Source of the DNA: Sphingopyxis sp. PET50
Lineage (GTDB): Bacteria; Pseudomonadota; Alphaproteobacteria; Sphingomonadales; Sphingomonadaceae
Length of the DNA: 64,000 nucleotides
Assembly (NCBI RefSeq): GCF_025244705.1
Contig: NZ_CP104207.1
Coordinates: forward strand, 806,001-870,000
Direction of reading: 5' to 3'
Part shown: positions 49,933-59,130 of the stretch, piece after piece
How the letters are laid out: every line of letters starts with the position of its first letter
Position numbering within the stretch: the first letter of the stretch is position 1
Program-made: the position numbers and the translations under genes
The notes under the pieces: model-generated
The model's input: the letters and a program-made list of their open reading frames with translations, nothing else
What the model was told of the DNA's origin: nothing
Databases searched by the model: none

Positions 49933-51292
49933 ATGCCCGTGCCCATCGACGCCCCGATCCTGACCACCGCCGCGATGCGTGCGGCGGAGGCAGCGTGCGC
50001 GGAGGCGGGAACCTCGCTGTCCGAATTGATGGACCGCGCTGGCACGGCGGTCGCCGATACCGCCTGGCGCATGGCGGCGGGCGGGCCGGTGCTGATCCTG
50101 TGCGGGTCGGGGAATAATGGCGGCGACGGCTATGTGGCGGCGCGCATCCTCGCCGAACGGGGAGCCGGGGTGCGGATTGCCGCCCTCGCCGAGCCGGCGA
50201 CCGATCTGGCGCGCGCGGCGCGGGCGCGCTGGGGCGGGCCGGTCGAGGCGCTGACCGGGGAGACGGCAGCCGGCGCCGCTGATCGTCGATGCGCTGTTCG
50301 GGGTCGGGCTGACGCGGCCGGTCGGCGACGATCTGGTGGCTGTGCTGCGCCGCTTTGCCGGGCGGCGGGTGCTGGCGGTCGATGTGCCGAGCGGGGTGGA
50401 TGGTGACGGGCTGCACGATTGGGCGCCGCCGCTGCCCGCCGATGTCACGCTGGCATTGGGGGCGCTGAAGCCTGCGCATGTGTTGCTGCCCGCCGCGCCA
50501 CATTGCGGGCGTGTGCTGCTCGCGCCCATCGGCATTGCGGCGGATCGCACCATGCGGACGGCGCCTCGACCGGCGACTGCGGCGCCCGGTGCGACGGCGC
50601 ACAAGTTCACTCGCGGGATGGTGCTGGTCCGTGCCGGGCCGATGCCGGGCGCCGCGCGGCTGACCGCGGCTGCGGCGCTGCGCGGCGGAGCGGGCTATGT
50701 CGTGCTGAGCGGCGCCGGACACGCGCCATTCGAGGCGATTATTGCGGAAGGGGGCGACCGCTACAGCGAGCGTCTGGGCGATGCGCGGGTCGGGGCGGTG
50801 GTTGTCGGGCCGGGCCATCCGGCTGGAGAGGGGCTGGACGCCGACGTCGCCGCTGCGCTCGATGCGGAAAAGCCGATGGTGCTCGACGCCGCCGCCATTG
50901 CGTCGGCCCTGCCACGGCTGCGCGCGCTTGGCGGGGCGGTGCCCGCGATCCTGACCCCGCATGAGGGCGAGTTCGCCAAGGCCTTTCCGGGGCTGGAGGG
51001 CAGCAAGATCGACCGGGCAAAAGCCGTCGCCGCCGATGCGGGGGCGGTGGTGATCTACAAGGGGGCCGACACCGTGATCGCGGCGCCCGATGGCCGTGTC
51101 GTCGCAGCCTGGCCGGGCAGCCCCTGGCTTGCGACGGCGGGGACGGGCGATGTGCTCGCGGGGGCGTGCGGCGCGATGCTGGCGCGCGGGGGCGATGCCT
51201 TCGACGCGGCGGTTGCGGCGGTGGGCTGGCATATTGCGCGCGCAGAGGCTATCGGCCCCGGCCTTGTGGCCGACGAGCTGGTGAAGGACTGA
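49933..51292 (+). CDS. nnr: Bifunctional NAD(P)H-hydrate epimerase / dehydratase, frameshift
   Basis: Repairs hydrated NAD(P)H. The N-terminal epimerase domain is ILTTAAMRAAEAACAEAGTSLSELMDRAGTAVA, PVLILCGSGNNGGDGYVAARILAERG. The frame shifts at GCCGGCGCC (50269-50277); dropping one G gives TAAAPLIVDALFGVGLTRPVGDDLVAVLRRFAGRRVLAVDVPSGVDGDGL. The C-terminal ADP-dependent dehydratase domain has GGAGYVVLSG, VVVGPGHPAGEG, PAILTPHEGEFAKAFPG, VVIYKGADTVIAAPDGR and the signature WLATAGTGDVLAGACGAMLARG. It has about 453 residues, a normal fused length. Confidence 0.92.
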
Positions 51293-51293
51293 C

Positions 51294-52493
51294 GTGAGCG
51301 AAACCGCCCTGATTACCCGTATCGCCGCGCGCGGTGACGGCGTGACCGACGATGGCCGCCATGTGGCGGGCGCGGTGCCGGGCGACCGGGTGCGCCCCGA
51401 CGGCATCGTGATTCCCGGGCCGAACCGCGCCGATCCGGCGTGCCGCCATTTCGGCAAATGCGGCGGGTGCCAGTTGCAGCACGTCGCGGAGGGCGCGCTC
51501 GCCGACTATGTCCGCGACCGGGTGATCGGCGGGCTGGCGGGGCAGGAGGTTGCGGCGGACGAAGTGCTGCCCGCGCTGCTGTCACCGCCGTACAGCCGCC
51601 GCCGCGCCGTGCTGACCGCGCTGCGCACCGGCAAGCAGGTCGCGATCGGGTTCAACGCGGCGCAGAGCAACCAGATCGTCGACATGCGCATGTGTCCGCT
51701 GCTGCTCCCCGAGCTGTTCGCGCTGGTCGGGCCGGTGCGCGAGCTGCTGGCGCTGATCGCGCCGCAGCGGCGGCCGGTGAAGGTCAGGATGCAGATGCTC
51801 GACCAGGGCGTCGAACTGGTGCTGGAGGGCGTGAAGGCCGAGGGGCTCGACGCCGCCATGGCGCTGCAGGATTTCGCCGGCGCGAACCGGCTGGCGCGCT
51901 TCGTGATCGACCAGGGCGACGGGCCGGAGACACTGTGGCAGCCCGATCCGCCGACGGTACGCTTCGGCGGCATCGCGGTCGAGGTGCCGGTCTTTGCCTT
52001 TCTGCAGCCGACGGCGGTCGGGCAGGAAACACTGATCGAAGCAGTGCGCAGTGCGATCGGCGAGGCGGCGGCGGTGGCCGACCTGTTCGCCGGGGTCGGC
52101 ACCTTTGCCCTGTCGGTGCAGGCGGGACGCAAAGTCTATGCGGCCGAGGGCGCGCGCGATGCGATCGCGGCGCTGACCGGTGCCGCGAACCGGGCGCGGG
52201 CTCAGGTCGCGGGCGAGCATCGCGACCTGTTCCGGCGGCCGCTGGTGCCGAAGGAGCTGGACCGTTTCGGCGCGGTGATCCTTGATCCGCCGCGCGCGGG
52301 GGCCGAGGAGCAGGTGAAGGAACTGGCGGCGTCGAACGTCCCCGCGGTCGCCTATGTCAGCTGCAACCCCGCGAGCTTCGCGCGCGATGCGAAGATATTG
52401 GTTGCGGGCGGATATCGCCTCGACTGGGTGCGGCCGGTCGGGCAGTTCCGCTGGTCGACGCATGTCGAACTGGCGGGACGGTTTTCGAAATAG
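51294..52493 (+). CDS. Iron-sulfur class I RNA (uracil-C5) methyltransferase, RlmD/TrmA family
   Basis: SAM-dependent m5U methyltransferase. The GTG start at 51294, 1 bp after nnr, gives MSETALITRIAARGDGVTDDGRHVAGAVPGDRV (short TRAM-like region). The iron-sulfur cysteines are in CRHFGKCGGCQLQH. The SAM motif is VADLFAGVGTFALSV, followed by DRFGAVILDPPRAGAEEQV, the catalytic Cys in VAYVSCNPASFARD and the end FRWSTHVELAGRF. It has 399 residues, with an intact frame. RlmC, RlmD and TrmA cannot be told apart from sequence alone. Confidence 0.93.
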   Translation: MSETALITRIAARGDGVTDDGRHVAGAVPGDRVRPDGIVIPGPNRADPACRHFGKCGGCQLQHVAEGALADYVRDRVIGGLAGQEVAADEVLPALLSPPYSRRRAVLTALRTGKQVAIGFNAAQSNQIVDMRMCPLLLPELFALVGPVRELLALIAPQRRPVKVRMQMLDQGVELVLEGVKAEGLDAAMALQDFAGANRLARFVIDQGDGPETLWQPDPPTVRFGGIAVEVPVFAFLQPTAVGQETLIEAVRSAIGEAAAVADLFAGVGTFALSVQAGRKVYAAEGARDAIAALTGAANRARAQVAGEHRDLFRRPLVPKELDRFGAVILDPPRAGAEEQVKELAASNVPAVAYVSCNPASFARDAKILVAGGYRLDWVRPVGQFRWSTHVELAGRFSK

Positions 52494-52497
52494 CCAA

Positions 52498-52623
52498 AGC
52501 CCCTCCCCTTCAGGGAGGGGTTGGGGTGGGGGCCATCGGCCTTGTGCAAGGCCGATGGCCCCCACCCGCTGCGACTAACGAACAAGTTCGTAAGTCTCGC
52601 TGCCCTCCCCTGAAGGGGAGGGC
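52498..52623. repeat. Intergenic palindromic repeat, family A, copy 5
   Basis: It starts AGCCCCTCCCCTTCAGGGAG, has the long central palindrome (CATCGGCCTTGTGCAAGGCC, one mismatch to copy 1), then CGAACAAGTTCG and the end CCCTCCCCTGAAGGGGAGGG. It sits between the convergent methyltransferase and MAPEG genes, as copy 1 sits between convergent genes. Confidence 0.9.
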
Positions 52624-52632
52624 GTTTCAGGA

Positions 52633-53067
52633 TCAATGCAGCACGAACCCCATGAAGGCATGCAGGCACAGCGCGATCAGCGCGAGGCTGGCCAGCGCGA
52701 ACACCGCGAAGCGCCACATCACGCGGTTGACCGTCGCCTGGATCAGGCTGTGGAGGATACGCAAGGCCACATAGGCCCAGGCGATCTTCGCGTTCAGTCC
52801 GCCGCCCATGCCGCCGATCGCGAGCGCCAGCGCGACGGCATAGAAAACCGTCGGCTGTTCCATCAGATGATTATAGTTGTGCGCCTTCCACTGGACCTCG
52901 GGCGGCAGCACGTCGTCGAGACTCTTGCCGGTGCCGCCCACCATCTTGGCGGCGTCGATCTTGGCGCGGCTCATCGCGGGGATGCGCGTCGCGTACATCC
53001 AGACCCATATCACCATCGACCACAGGGCCAGCGTGGCGACCGGCCCCAATATCGCATTCGTTCCCAT
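52633..53067 (-). CDS. MAPEG-family membrane protein, copy 1
   Basis: A 144-residue four-helix membrane protein. Helix 1 is ILGPVATLALWSMVIWVWMYATRI, followed by the MAPEG motif WKAHNYNHLMEQPTVFYAVALALAIGG, WAYVALRILHSLIQATVNRVMWRFAVF and ALASLALIALCLHAFMGFVL. MAPEG proteins are glutathione-linked membrane enzymes (peroxidase/transferase), but bacterial members are mostly uncharacterised. It is a tandem paralogue of the next gene, 12 bp apart and about half identical by eye. The frame is intact. Confidence 0.87.
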   Translation of the reverse strand: MGTNAILGPVATLALWSMVIWVWMYATRIPAMSRAKIDAAKMVGGTGKSLDDVLPPEVQWKAHNYNHLMEQPTVFYAVALALAIGGMGGGLNAKIAWAYVALRILHSLIQATVNRVMWRFAVFALASLALIALCLHAFMGFVLH

Positions 53068-53079
53068 TGTCTCTCTCCC

Positions 53080-53511
53080 TCAACCCAAGGTGGCGATCAC
53101 CGCCAGCAAGGCCAGCGCGAACAGGCATAACGTCGACAGCAAGAACAGCGCGAAGCGGACCGGGACGCGGTTCACCAGCGATTGCCAGAAGCTGTGGACG
53201 ATACGCAGCGCGACATAGGCCCAGGCGATCCACACGACATAGGCCGGGTAACCGCCGACCGCGTGCAGGATCAGGACGACGGCATAGAAGAGCGTGGGCT
53301 GTTCGAGCAGGTGCGTATAATTGTGCGATTTCCAGTTCGCCTCTGGCGGCAGGATGCCCTCGAGGTCCGAACCGCGGCCGCCGGGCGGCGATTTCGCGAG
53401 GTCGATGCCCGCCTTCTTCAGCGCGCGGAAGCGCGCGGCGGCGAGCCAGAAGAACATGATGACGGTCCACAGTGCGAGCACGGCGGCGGGTGCGAGAATG
53501 GTATGCGGCAT
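53080..53511 (-). CDS. MAPEG-family membrane protein, copy 2
   Basis: A 143-residue paralogue of the downstream gene with the same layout: ILAPAAVLALWTVIMFFWLAAARF, then WKSHNYTHLLEQPTLFYAVVLILHAVGG, WAYVALRIVHSFWQSLVNRVPVRFALF and LSTLCLFALALLAVIATLG. The two probably arose by tandem duplication and could form a hetero-oligomer, since MAPEG proteins are trimers. It is upstream in the pair and presumably carries the promoter in the 65-bp gap to the CoA-transferase gene (53512-53576), or is read through from it. Confidence 0.87.
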   Translation of the reverse strand: MPHTILAPAAVLALWTVIMFFWLAAARFRALKKAGIDLAKSPPGGRGSDLEGILPPEANWKSHNYTHLLEQPTLFYAVVLILHAVGGYPAYVVWIAWAYVALRIVHSFWQSLVNRVPVRFALFLLSTLCLFALALLAVIATLG

Positions 53512-53576
53512 TTTGCTCCCCCTTTCTGTTTGGCCGCGATGCTAAGGCGCACGCGCGACAATGCAACGGCGGATGT

Positions 53577-54737
53577 TCAGCTCCGCCGCGCCGCCAGCTC
53601 GGCGCGGATCGCGGGGCCGTCGCCGTCGATCCGGGGCGCGAAGCCGATGTCGCGCGGCTTTGCGGCGCCATATTTCACCGGCGGCTGCATCTCGTAATAG
53701 CCGCCGACGTCGGGATGAGTGCGGTGGCGGAAGAAGCCGGTGGCGGCGAGATGGGGGTCGTCGCGAATATCCTGCAGGTCGCGGACCGGCATGGCGGGGA
53801 TGTCGTTCGCGGCGAAGATCGCGAGCCATTCGCTGGTCGAACGCGCGGGCGTGCGTTCGGCGATCGCGGTATAGACCAGCGTCATATGCTGCTGCTTCGC
53901 CTTGGCCGCTTCGAACGCGGGCGTGTCGAGCAGGCCGGCGCAGCCGAGCAGGCCGAGCAGCCGCGCGGTCGAATCGGGGGTGTAGGGAACAATGGCGAGA
54001 TAGCCGTCGCTGGTCGGAAAGGGCTGGCGCGTCGGGTCGAGCTGGCGCGGATAGCCGGCGGGGCCGATCGGCGGGTCGAGCGTGTCGTCGCGCAGATGCT
54101 CGACCATCATGAAGCTGGTGAAGCATTCGAACATCGCGACCTCGACCGCCTGGCCCTCGCCGGTGCGCAATTTGTGGATCAGCGCGGCGAGGATCGCCTG
54201 CGCGCCATATTGGCCCGCCACTTTATCCGCGATCAGCGAGGGCAGATAGCGCGGGCGCGGGTCGCCGTCGACGCGCGGGAGCAGCGTCGTCGTGCCCGTC
54301 GCGGCCTGGATGACGTCGTCATAAGCTTGGAGGTCGGCGTAAGGCCCGTCCTGTCCGAAGCCGGTGCCATGGACATAGACGATGTCGGGCTTGATCGCCT
54401 TGCAACCCGCATAATCGAAGCCGAGCCGCGCGATCGCCTTGCCGCGGACATTGTGGAAAAAGACGTCGGCGGTCGCGATCAGGTCGCGCAGCACCGCGGC
54501 GTCCTCCGGCTGTTTCAGGTCGAGTGCGATCGAGCGCTTGCCGCGGTTCACATTGAGGTGGATCGACCCCATCGTCGGGTCGGGAATGCCGTTGCCGAGA
54601 TAGCGCGACACGTCGCCGAGCCCCGGCGTCTCGACCTTGATGACCTCGGCGCCGAGATCGGCGAGCATCTGCGTCGCATAGGGGCCGAAGATGACCGTGG
54701 TGAGGTCGATGATGCGGATGCCGGAAAGCAGGGTCAT
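53577..54737 (-). CDS. CaiB/BaiF-type (family III) CoA-transferase
   Basis: Transfers CoA between a carboxylic acid and a CoA thioester. It has 386 residues: SGIRIIDLTTVIFGPYATQMLADLGAEVIKVETPGLGDVSR, NVNRGKRSIALDLKQPEDAAVLRDLIATADVFFHNVRG, YVHGTGFGQDGPYADLQAYDDVIQAATG. The catalytic-region Asp (in the family, after a GPYA motif) is within this block. LPSLIADKVAGQYGAQAILAAL follows. The substrate is unknown. The frame is intact. The 245-bp gap to luxR (54738-54982) holds a small hairpin at 54920-54937 (CCGTCCC/GGGACGG) and nothing else recognised. Confidence 0.93.
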   Translation of the reverse strand: MTLLSGIRIIDLTTVIFGPYATQMLADLGAEVIKVETPGLGDVSRYLGNGIPDPTMGSIHLNVNRGKRSIALDLKQPEDAAVLRDLIATADVFFHNVRGKAIARLGFDYAGCKAIKPDIVYVHGTGFGQDGPYADLQAYDDVIQAATGTTTLLPRVDGDPRPRYLPSLIADKVAGQYGAQAILAALIHKLRTGEGQAVEVAMFECFTSFMMVEHLRDDTLDPPIGPAGYPRQLDPTRQPFPTSDGYLAIVPYTPDSTARLLGLLGCAGLLDTPAFEAAKAKQQHMTLVYTAIAERTPARSTSEWLAIFAANDIPAMPVRDLQDIRDDPHLAATGFFRHRTHPDVGGYYEMQPPVKYGAAKPRDIGFAPRIDGDGPAIRAELAARRS

Positions 54738-54982
54738 GGGCGGGAGATCCGTTCGGGAACGACGGGGACAGGGCGGCGCGATGCCCGTCTGACGTCGATG
54801 ACGTCGACACCTGACGCGCAGGAGAAACAGGGACTCGGCGGCGCGGGCGCAAGAATGGCGAAGCAGGTCATCGAGAGGAGCGTAGCGAGGGTGGATTCGT
54901 CAGGACAGCGGAAATTCGCCCGTCCCGAAGGGGACGGTTCCTGTTTTCCGGTCGGCGGGGTTCAGCCTGATCGAATCCGCCC

Positions 54983-55709
54983 CTAGATCAGCCGCCGCGC
55001 CGCCATCCGCGCCACCGCCTGCGCGCGGGTGACGGCGCCCAGTTTGCGGCGCGCATTGTTGACGTGGAAACGCGCGGTCGCCTGCGAGACTCCCAGGATG
55101 ACCGAAATCTCCCAGTCGGTCTTGCCCTCCGCGACCAGGGCGAGGCTGTCGCGTTCCCGGTCGGTCAGGCGAACGCCGTCCTCGTCGGAAAAGCCGGCGA
55201 AGTCGAGCAGCCGCTCGGTCAGCACCAGTCCCGCCATCTGGATGGCGCGGGCCTCTTCCGGGGCGATGTCGGGGTCGCCGACGCCGAGGTGGAGCGAGGC
55301 GATCGCGCCGCCCGGCCCGTAGGATGTGGCGCACAAGGCGTCGGCGATGCCGGCCTCGCCGAACGCCTCCCAATAGGCGCCGAACTCGCGCCGGCCGCGC
55401 GGCGCGAAGTCGCTGAAGCGATAGCGCGTCCGGCTCTCGCGGATCGCGGCGAGGAGCGGGTTGCAGTCGAAGCAGATATAATTGTAGCCGCCGCTTCCCA
55501 CCCAGCCGTCGCGCGCGATCCGGGCGACGAAGCCGCTCGGCCGCCCAGTGGCTCGCCGAGGTCAGCGCGCCGCCGGGCCGGCGGTAGAGCCGGGTCTGGA
55601 GCGAGGAGGCGCCCAGGCCTTCCATCGCCGCGAAAAAGCGCGCGCTGGCTTCCTCCGGCGTCGCCGCCGCGAGCGCGCTTTCGGCGCGTGAGAGGATGCG
55701 GAACAGCAT
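54983..55709 (-). CDS. Solo LuxR-family regulator (autoinducer-binding type), frameshift
   Basis: The N-terminus LFRILSRAESALAAATPEEASARFFAAMEGLGASSLQTRLYRRPGGALTSASHWAA resembles the autoinducer-binding domain. At GCTCGGCC (55535-55542) the frame shifts and continues GFVARIARDGWVGSGGYNYICFDCNPLLAAIRES, FSDFAPRGRREFGAYWEAFGEAG, GVGDPDIAPEEARAIQMAGLVLTERL. The C-terminus is a LuxR helix-turn-helix: LTDRERDSLALVAEGKTDWEISVILGVSQATARFHVNNARRKLGAVTRAQAVARM. It has about 242 residues. No luxI is present in the window. It is divergent from two autotransporter genes across 274 bp, which makes those its likely targets. Confidence 0.87.
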
Positions 55710-55983
55710 CGCCGGTTATTCCCCCTACCCGTGGAAGATCGCATGGATCACCGCCCGCTTCAAGACCGCCGCCGATGCTCTCCGCGCCTGTCAACCTCCC
55801 CGTTCGGGGAGCTTTTGGATAGGGCGCGGCGCTGCGATTTTCGTTCCCGGCATTTCTATGAATACCACCGCCGATGATTTTGCCTGTGGGCAATCCGGCG
55901 CCCGTGCGACGGCTTCGCCCTCCGGAGCGGCGTGGCGGGGGCCGGGTTCCGAAATGCCCTGGGGCGATGAAAGGGGACGGAGC

Positions 55984-57478
55984 ATGGGTAGGGCATATCG
56001 GACGGCGGCGCTGCTGGGCGCCGCGGCGGGGATTTTCCTGGGCGCGCTGAGCGATGGCGCAGGAGACTGAAGAAGGCGAAATCAAGTCAACGACATCGCA
56101 TCATACAACCACGACAATCAACGACACGCTGACGATCGTCAACGTCACCGACCACAGGACGCAGATCATCGGCCTCCTGCTGGGCGGCCAGCCGCTCTAC
56201 GACCAGAGCTTCGGCGTCGCGTTCGACGATCCGCTCGTGCAGGGCGGTGTCCGGGCGGCGCGGCTCGCCATCACCAATGCCGGCATGGGCCGGGCGTCAT
56301 CATCGGGGTGCCGGTGCTCACCGCCTCCAGCAGCAGCACCAACTCGTCGAGCGTCACCGTCGAAGTGTCCCGCAGCGGATATGACGACGTCCAACCGGGC
56401 GTCGTCACCTTCGGACCCGCGACCCTGCTCGTCGGAGACCTCGACTTTGGCGGCGTCACGTTGGTGCTCGGCCTCAACGACACCAACATCAACGTGCACA
56501 CCGAAACCTATCTGACCATCGAGACGGCGACCACGACCACCAACACGACGACGAATTTCGAGCAATATACGATCACCGGCATCGTGCGGCGGGTGGGCTC
56601 GGTCCACGGCCTCGCGCCGCAGGCCGCGGGAGATTCGGCCGACATGTTTGGCACGCGGCTGCGCAATGCGGGGCGGGTGCCGGGCCTGTGGCTGTCCGGC
56701 TATGGCTGGACCGGCGAGCGCGACGCGCGCGGGGAGATCCCGGGCGATCATCGCCGGGCGTGGGGCGTGACCGGCGGCGGTTCTGTCACGCTGGCGCCGG
56801 GCCTCACCGGTGGAGCTCGGCTTCGACGCGGGGCGGATCAGGCTGCGCCTGCCGGCGGTGGGCGAGCGGGCGACCATCAACCTCACCCAGTTCGGCGCGC
56901 ATCTGGCATGGTCGGGCGATGGCTGGTTCGTGCGCGGCAGCGGCGCATTCGGCTACGGCCATGCAAACACGCAGACCGCGCCGGTCGATGTCCCGATCAC
57001 CGCCAGCGGCCGCAATCGCATCCGCACGACGAGCCTGTCCGCCGAGGCGGGCCGCGACTTTCAGGTAGGCGGCTGGACGCTGACGCCGTCGATCGGCGGC
57101 CAGTGGCTCAGGGTGCGCAGCGGCGGTTTCACCGAAGACGGCAATCTGGCGCTCGAGGCGGACGCGGCGAGCACCGGCATCGCCAAGGGCTGGGCGGGGA
57201 TCGAGGCGCGCCGGGAGGCCGGTCCCGTCACTATCGGCGGCTATGCGCGCGTCACCGTGCAGGACAAGGATCCGATCGCCATCCCGGTCCGCTTCGTCGG
57301 CATCGACGTCGACATGACGCTTGACGGCCCGAGCCTCGGCGCGGTCGGCGGCGAAGCAGGCGTGGCCGCAGGGCTGAGACTCGGCCCCAACGCCACCGCC
57401 TTCGCCGCCTATGACGCGCGCCTGCGCGACGGGCTGACCCTGCACAGCGGAACGGTGGGCGTGCGGATCAGATTCTGA
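55984..57478 (+). CDS. Autotransporter outer-membrane beta-barrel protein, copy 1, three frameshifts
   Basis: ATG 55984 gives MGRAYRTAALLGAAAGIFLGAL, a signal peptide. The frame shifts near 56047-56055 (CTGAGCGATGG, apparently one extra base), then MAQETEEGEIKSTTSHHTTTTINDTLTIVN. It shifts again near 56285-56291 (GGG run, one G short) and at GCTCGGC (56815-56821). The passenger is short and Thr-rich, with TQIIGLLLGGQPLYDQSFG and TNTTTNFEQYTITGIVRRVGSVHGLAPQAAGDSADMFGTRLRN. The barrel ends GGWTLTPSIGGQWLRVRSG, DARLRDGLTLHSGTVGVRIRF with the terminal Phe typical of outer-membrane proteins. It has about 498 residues. Confidence 0.85.
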
Positions 57479-57504
57479 GGCGCGTCGGGCAAAGGGGAAA
57501 GATC

Positions 57505-59042
57505 ATGAGCAAGCGGGCACAACGGATAGCGGCGCTGCTGGCCGCCACGGCGGGGATTTTCGCGGGCGCACCGGCGGCGGCGCAGGAGGGTGTCTTCACT
57601 ACCACGACCTCGACCACGGAGAGCATCGTCTTCACGCTGCGGCGGTGGTCACCACCAACCGGATCACGCTCAACTCCACACAGATCATCGGACGCCTGCT
57701 CGGCGGCCAGCCGCTCTACGACCAGATTTTCGCGGCACCCTTCGACGACCCTCTGGTGCAAAGCGGCGTGCAGGCGGCGCGCCTCGCCATCACCAATGCG
57801 GGCGGTCCGGGCGTCATCATCGGCGCGCCCGTGCTGACCGCTTCGTCCAGCACGACCAGTTCGTCGAGCATCACCACCTATGCGTTGACCGATACCCGGA
57901 CGATGATGGGGCCCGGCGTCCTCACCATGGGGCCGGGGAGCCTGACGGTCGGCGCGATTACGACCTGCAATGTCGGCACGCTTCCCTCGACCACTCGCCC
58001 GACCTGCCAGGATACGGGCACGACGCTGGTGCTCGGCAATAATGATACCAACATCAACGTGAATACGGACATCATCTACACCGTGGCGCAGGCGACGGTG
58101 ACGACCGAGACGACCACCAATTTCGAGCAATATATGTTGACCGGCATCGTGCGGCGGGTAGGTTCGGTCCATGGCCTCGCGCCGCAGGCGGCGGGGGATA
58201 GCGTAGACATGTTCGGCACGCGGTTGCGCAATGCGGGCCGGGCGCCGGGCCTGTGGCTGTCGGGCTATGGCTGGACCGGCGAGCGCGATGCGCGCGGCGA
58301 GATACCGGGCGACAAGCGCAAGGCCTGGGGCATGACCGGCGGCGGTTCCGTTACGCTGGCACCGGGCCTCACCGGCGGCGCCGGCTTCGACGCGGGGCGG
58401 ATTCGGCTGCGTCTGCCGGCGGTGGGCGAGCGGGCCGAGATCAACCTCACCCAGTTCGGCGCGCATCTGGCATGGTCGGGCGGCGGCTGGTTCGTGCGGG
58501 GTAGCGGGTCGTTCGGCTATGGCCATGCCAATACGGAAACCGCGCCCGCGGACATCGCGATCACTGCCAGTGGCCGCAATCGCATCCGCACGACGAGCCT
58601 GTCCGCCGAGGCGGGCCGCGACTTTCAGGTAGGCGGCTGGACGCTGACGCCGTCGGTTGGCGGCCAGTGGCTGCGGGTGCGCAGCGGCGCCTTCACCGAG
58701 ACCGGCAATATCGCGCTCGAGGCCGACGCCGCCAGCCAGGGCTTTGCCAAGGGCTGGGCCGGGATCGAGGCGCAGCACGAGGCCGGGCCGCTCACCGTGA
58801 GCAGCTACGCCCGCGTCACCGTGCAGGACAATGACCCGATCGCCATCCCGGTCCGCTTCGTCGGCATCGACGTCGACATGACGCTCGACGGCCCGAGCCT
58901 CGGCGCGGTCGGCGGGGAGGCGGGGCTGGCCGCCGGGCTGAAGCTCGGCCCCAACGCCACCGCCTTCGCCGCCTATGACGCGCGCCTGCGCGACGGGCTG
59001 ACCCTGCATAGCGGAACGGTGGGCGTCAGGGTTCGCTTTTAA
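57505..59042 (+). CDS. Autotransporter outer-membrane beta-barrel protein, copy 2, one frameshift
   Basis: Tandem paralogue of the previous gene, 26 bp downstream. MSKRAQRIAALLAATAGIFAGAPAAAQEG is a clean signal peptide. The frame shifts at 57633-57642 (GCTGCGG, one G short; the join is TLAAVVTTNRITLNSTQIIG). The rest is open: GRLLGGQPLYDQIFAAPFDDPLVQSGVQAARLAITNAGGPGVIIGAP, a Thr/Ser-rich passenger, then the barrel GGSVTLAPGLTGGAGFDAGRIRLRLPAVGER and the terminal VGVRVRF. It has about 513 residues. The barrel half is almost identical to copy 1, and the passengers differ more, which fits duplication followed by passenger divergence. Confidence 0.87.
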
Positions 59043-59130
59043 AAGTCTATCCTGTTTCAGCGGAATCGCCCCTCTCGAGACAGAGGGGCTTGCCCGGTTC
59101 AACCCGATCGGGACAGACTCTTGCGCGCGG

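Noticed and set aside
55984-57478. Autotransporter copy 1 as a decayed pseudogene
   Set aside because: Three breaks are present, but each is a one-base change in an error-prone context and both flanks remain fully conserved with copy 2; error is the simpler reading.
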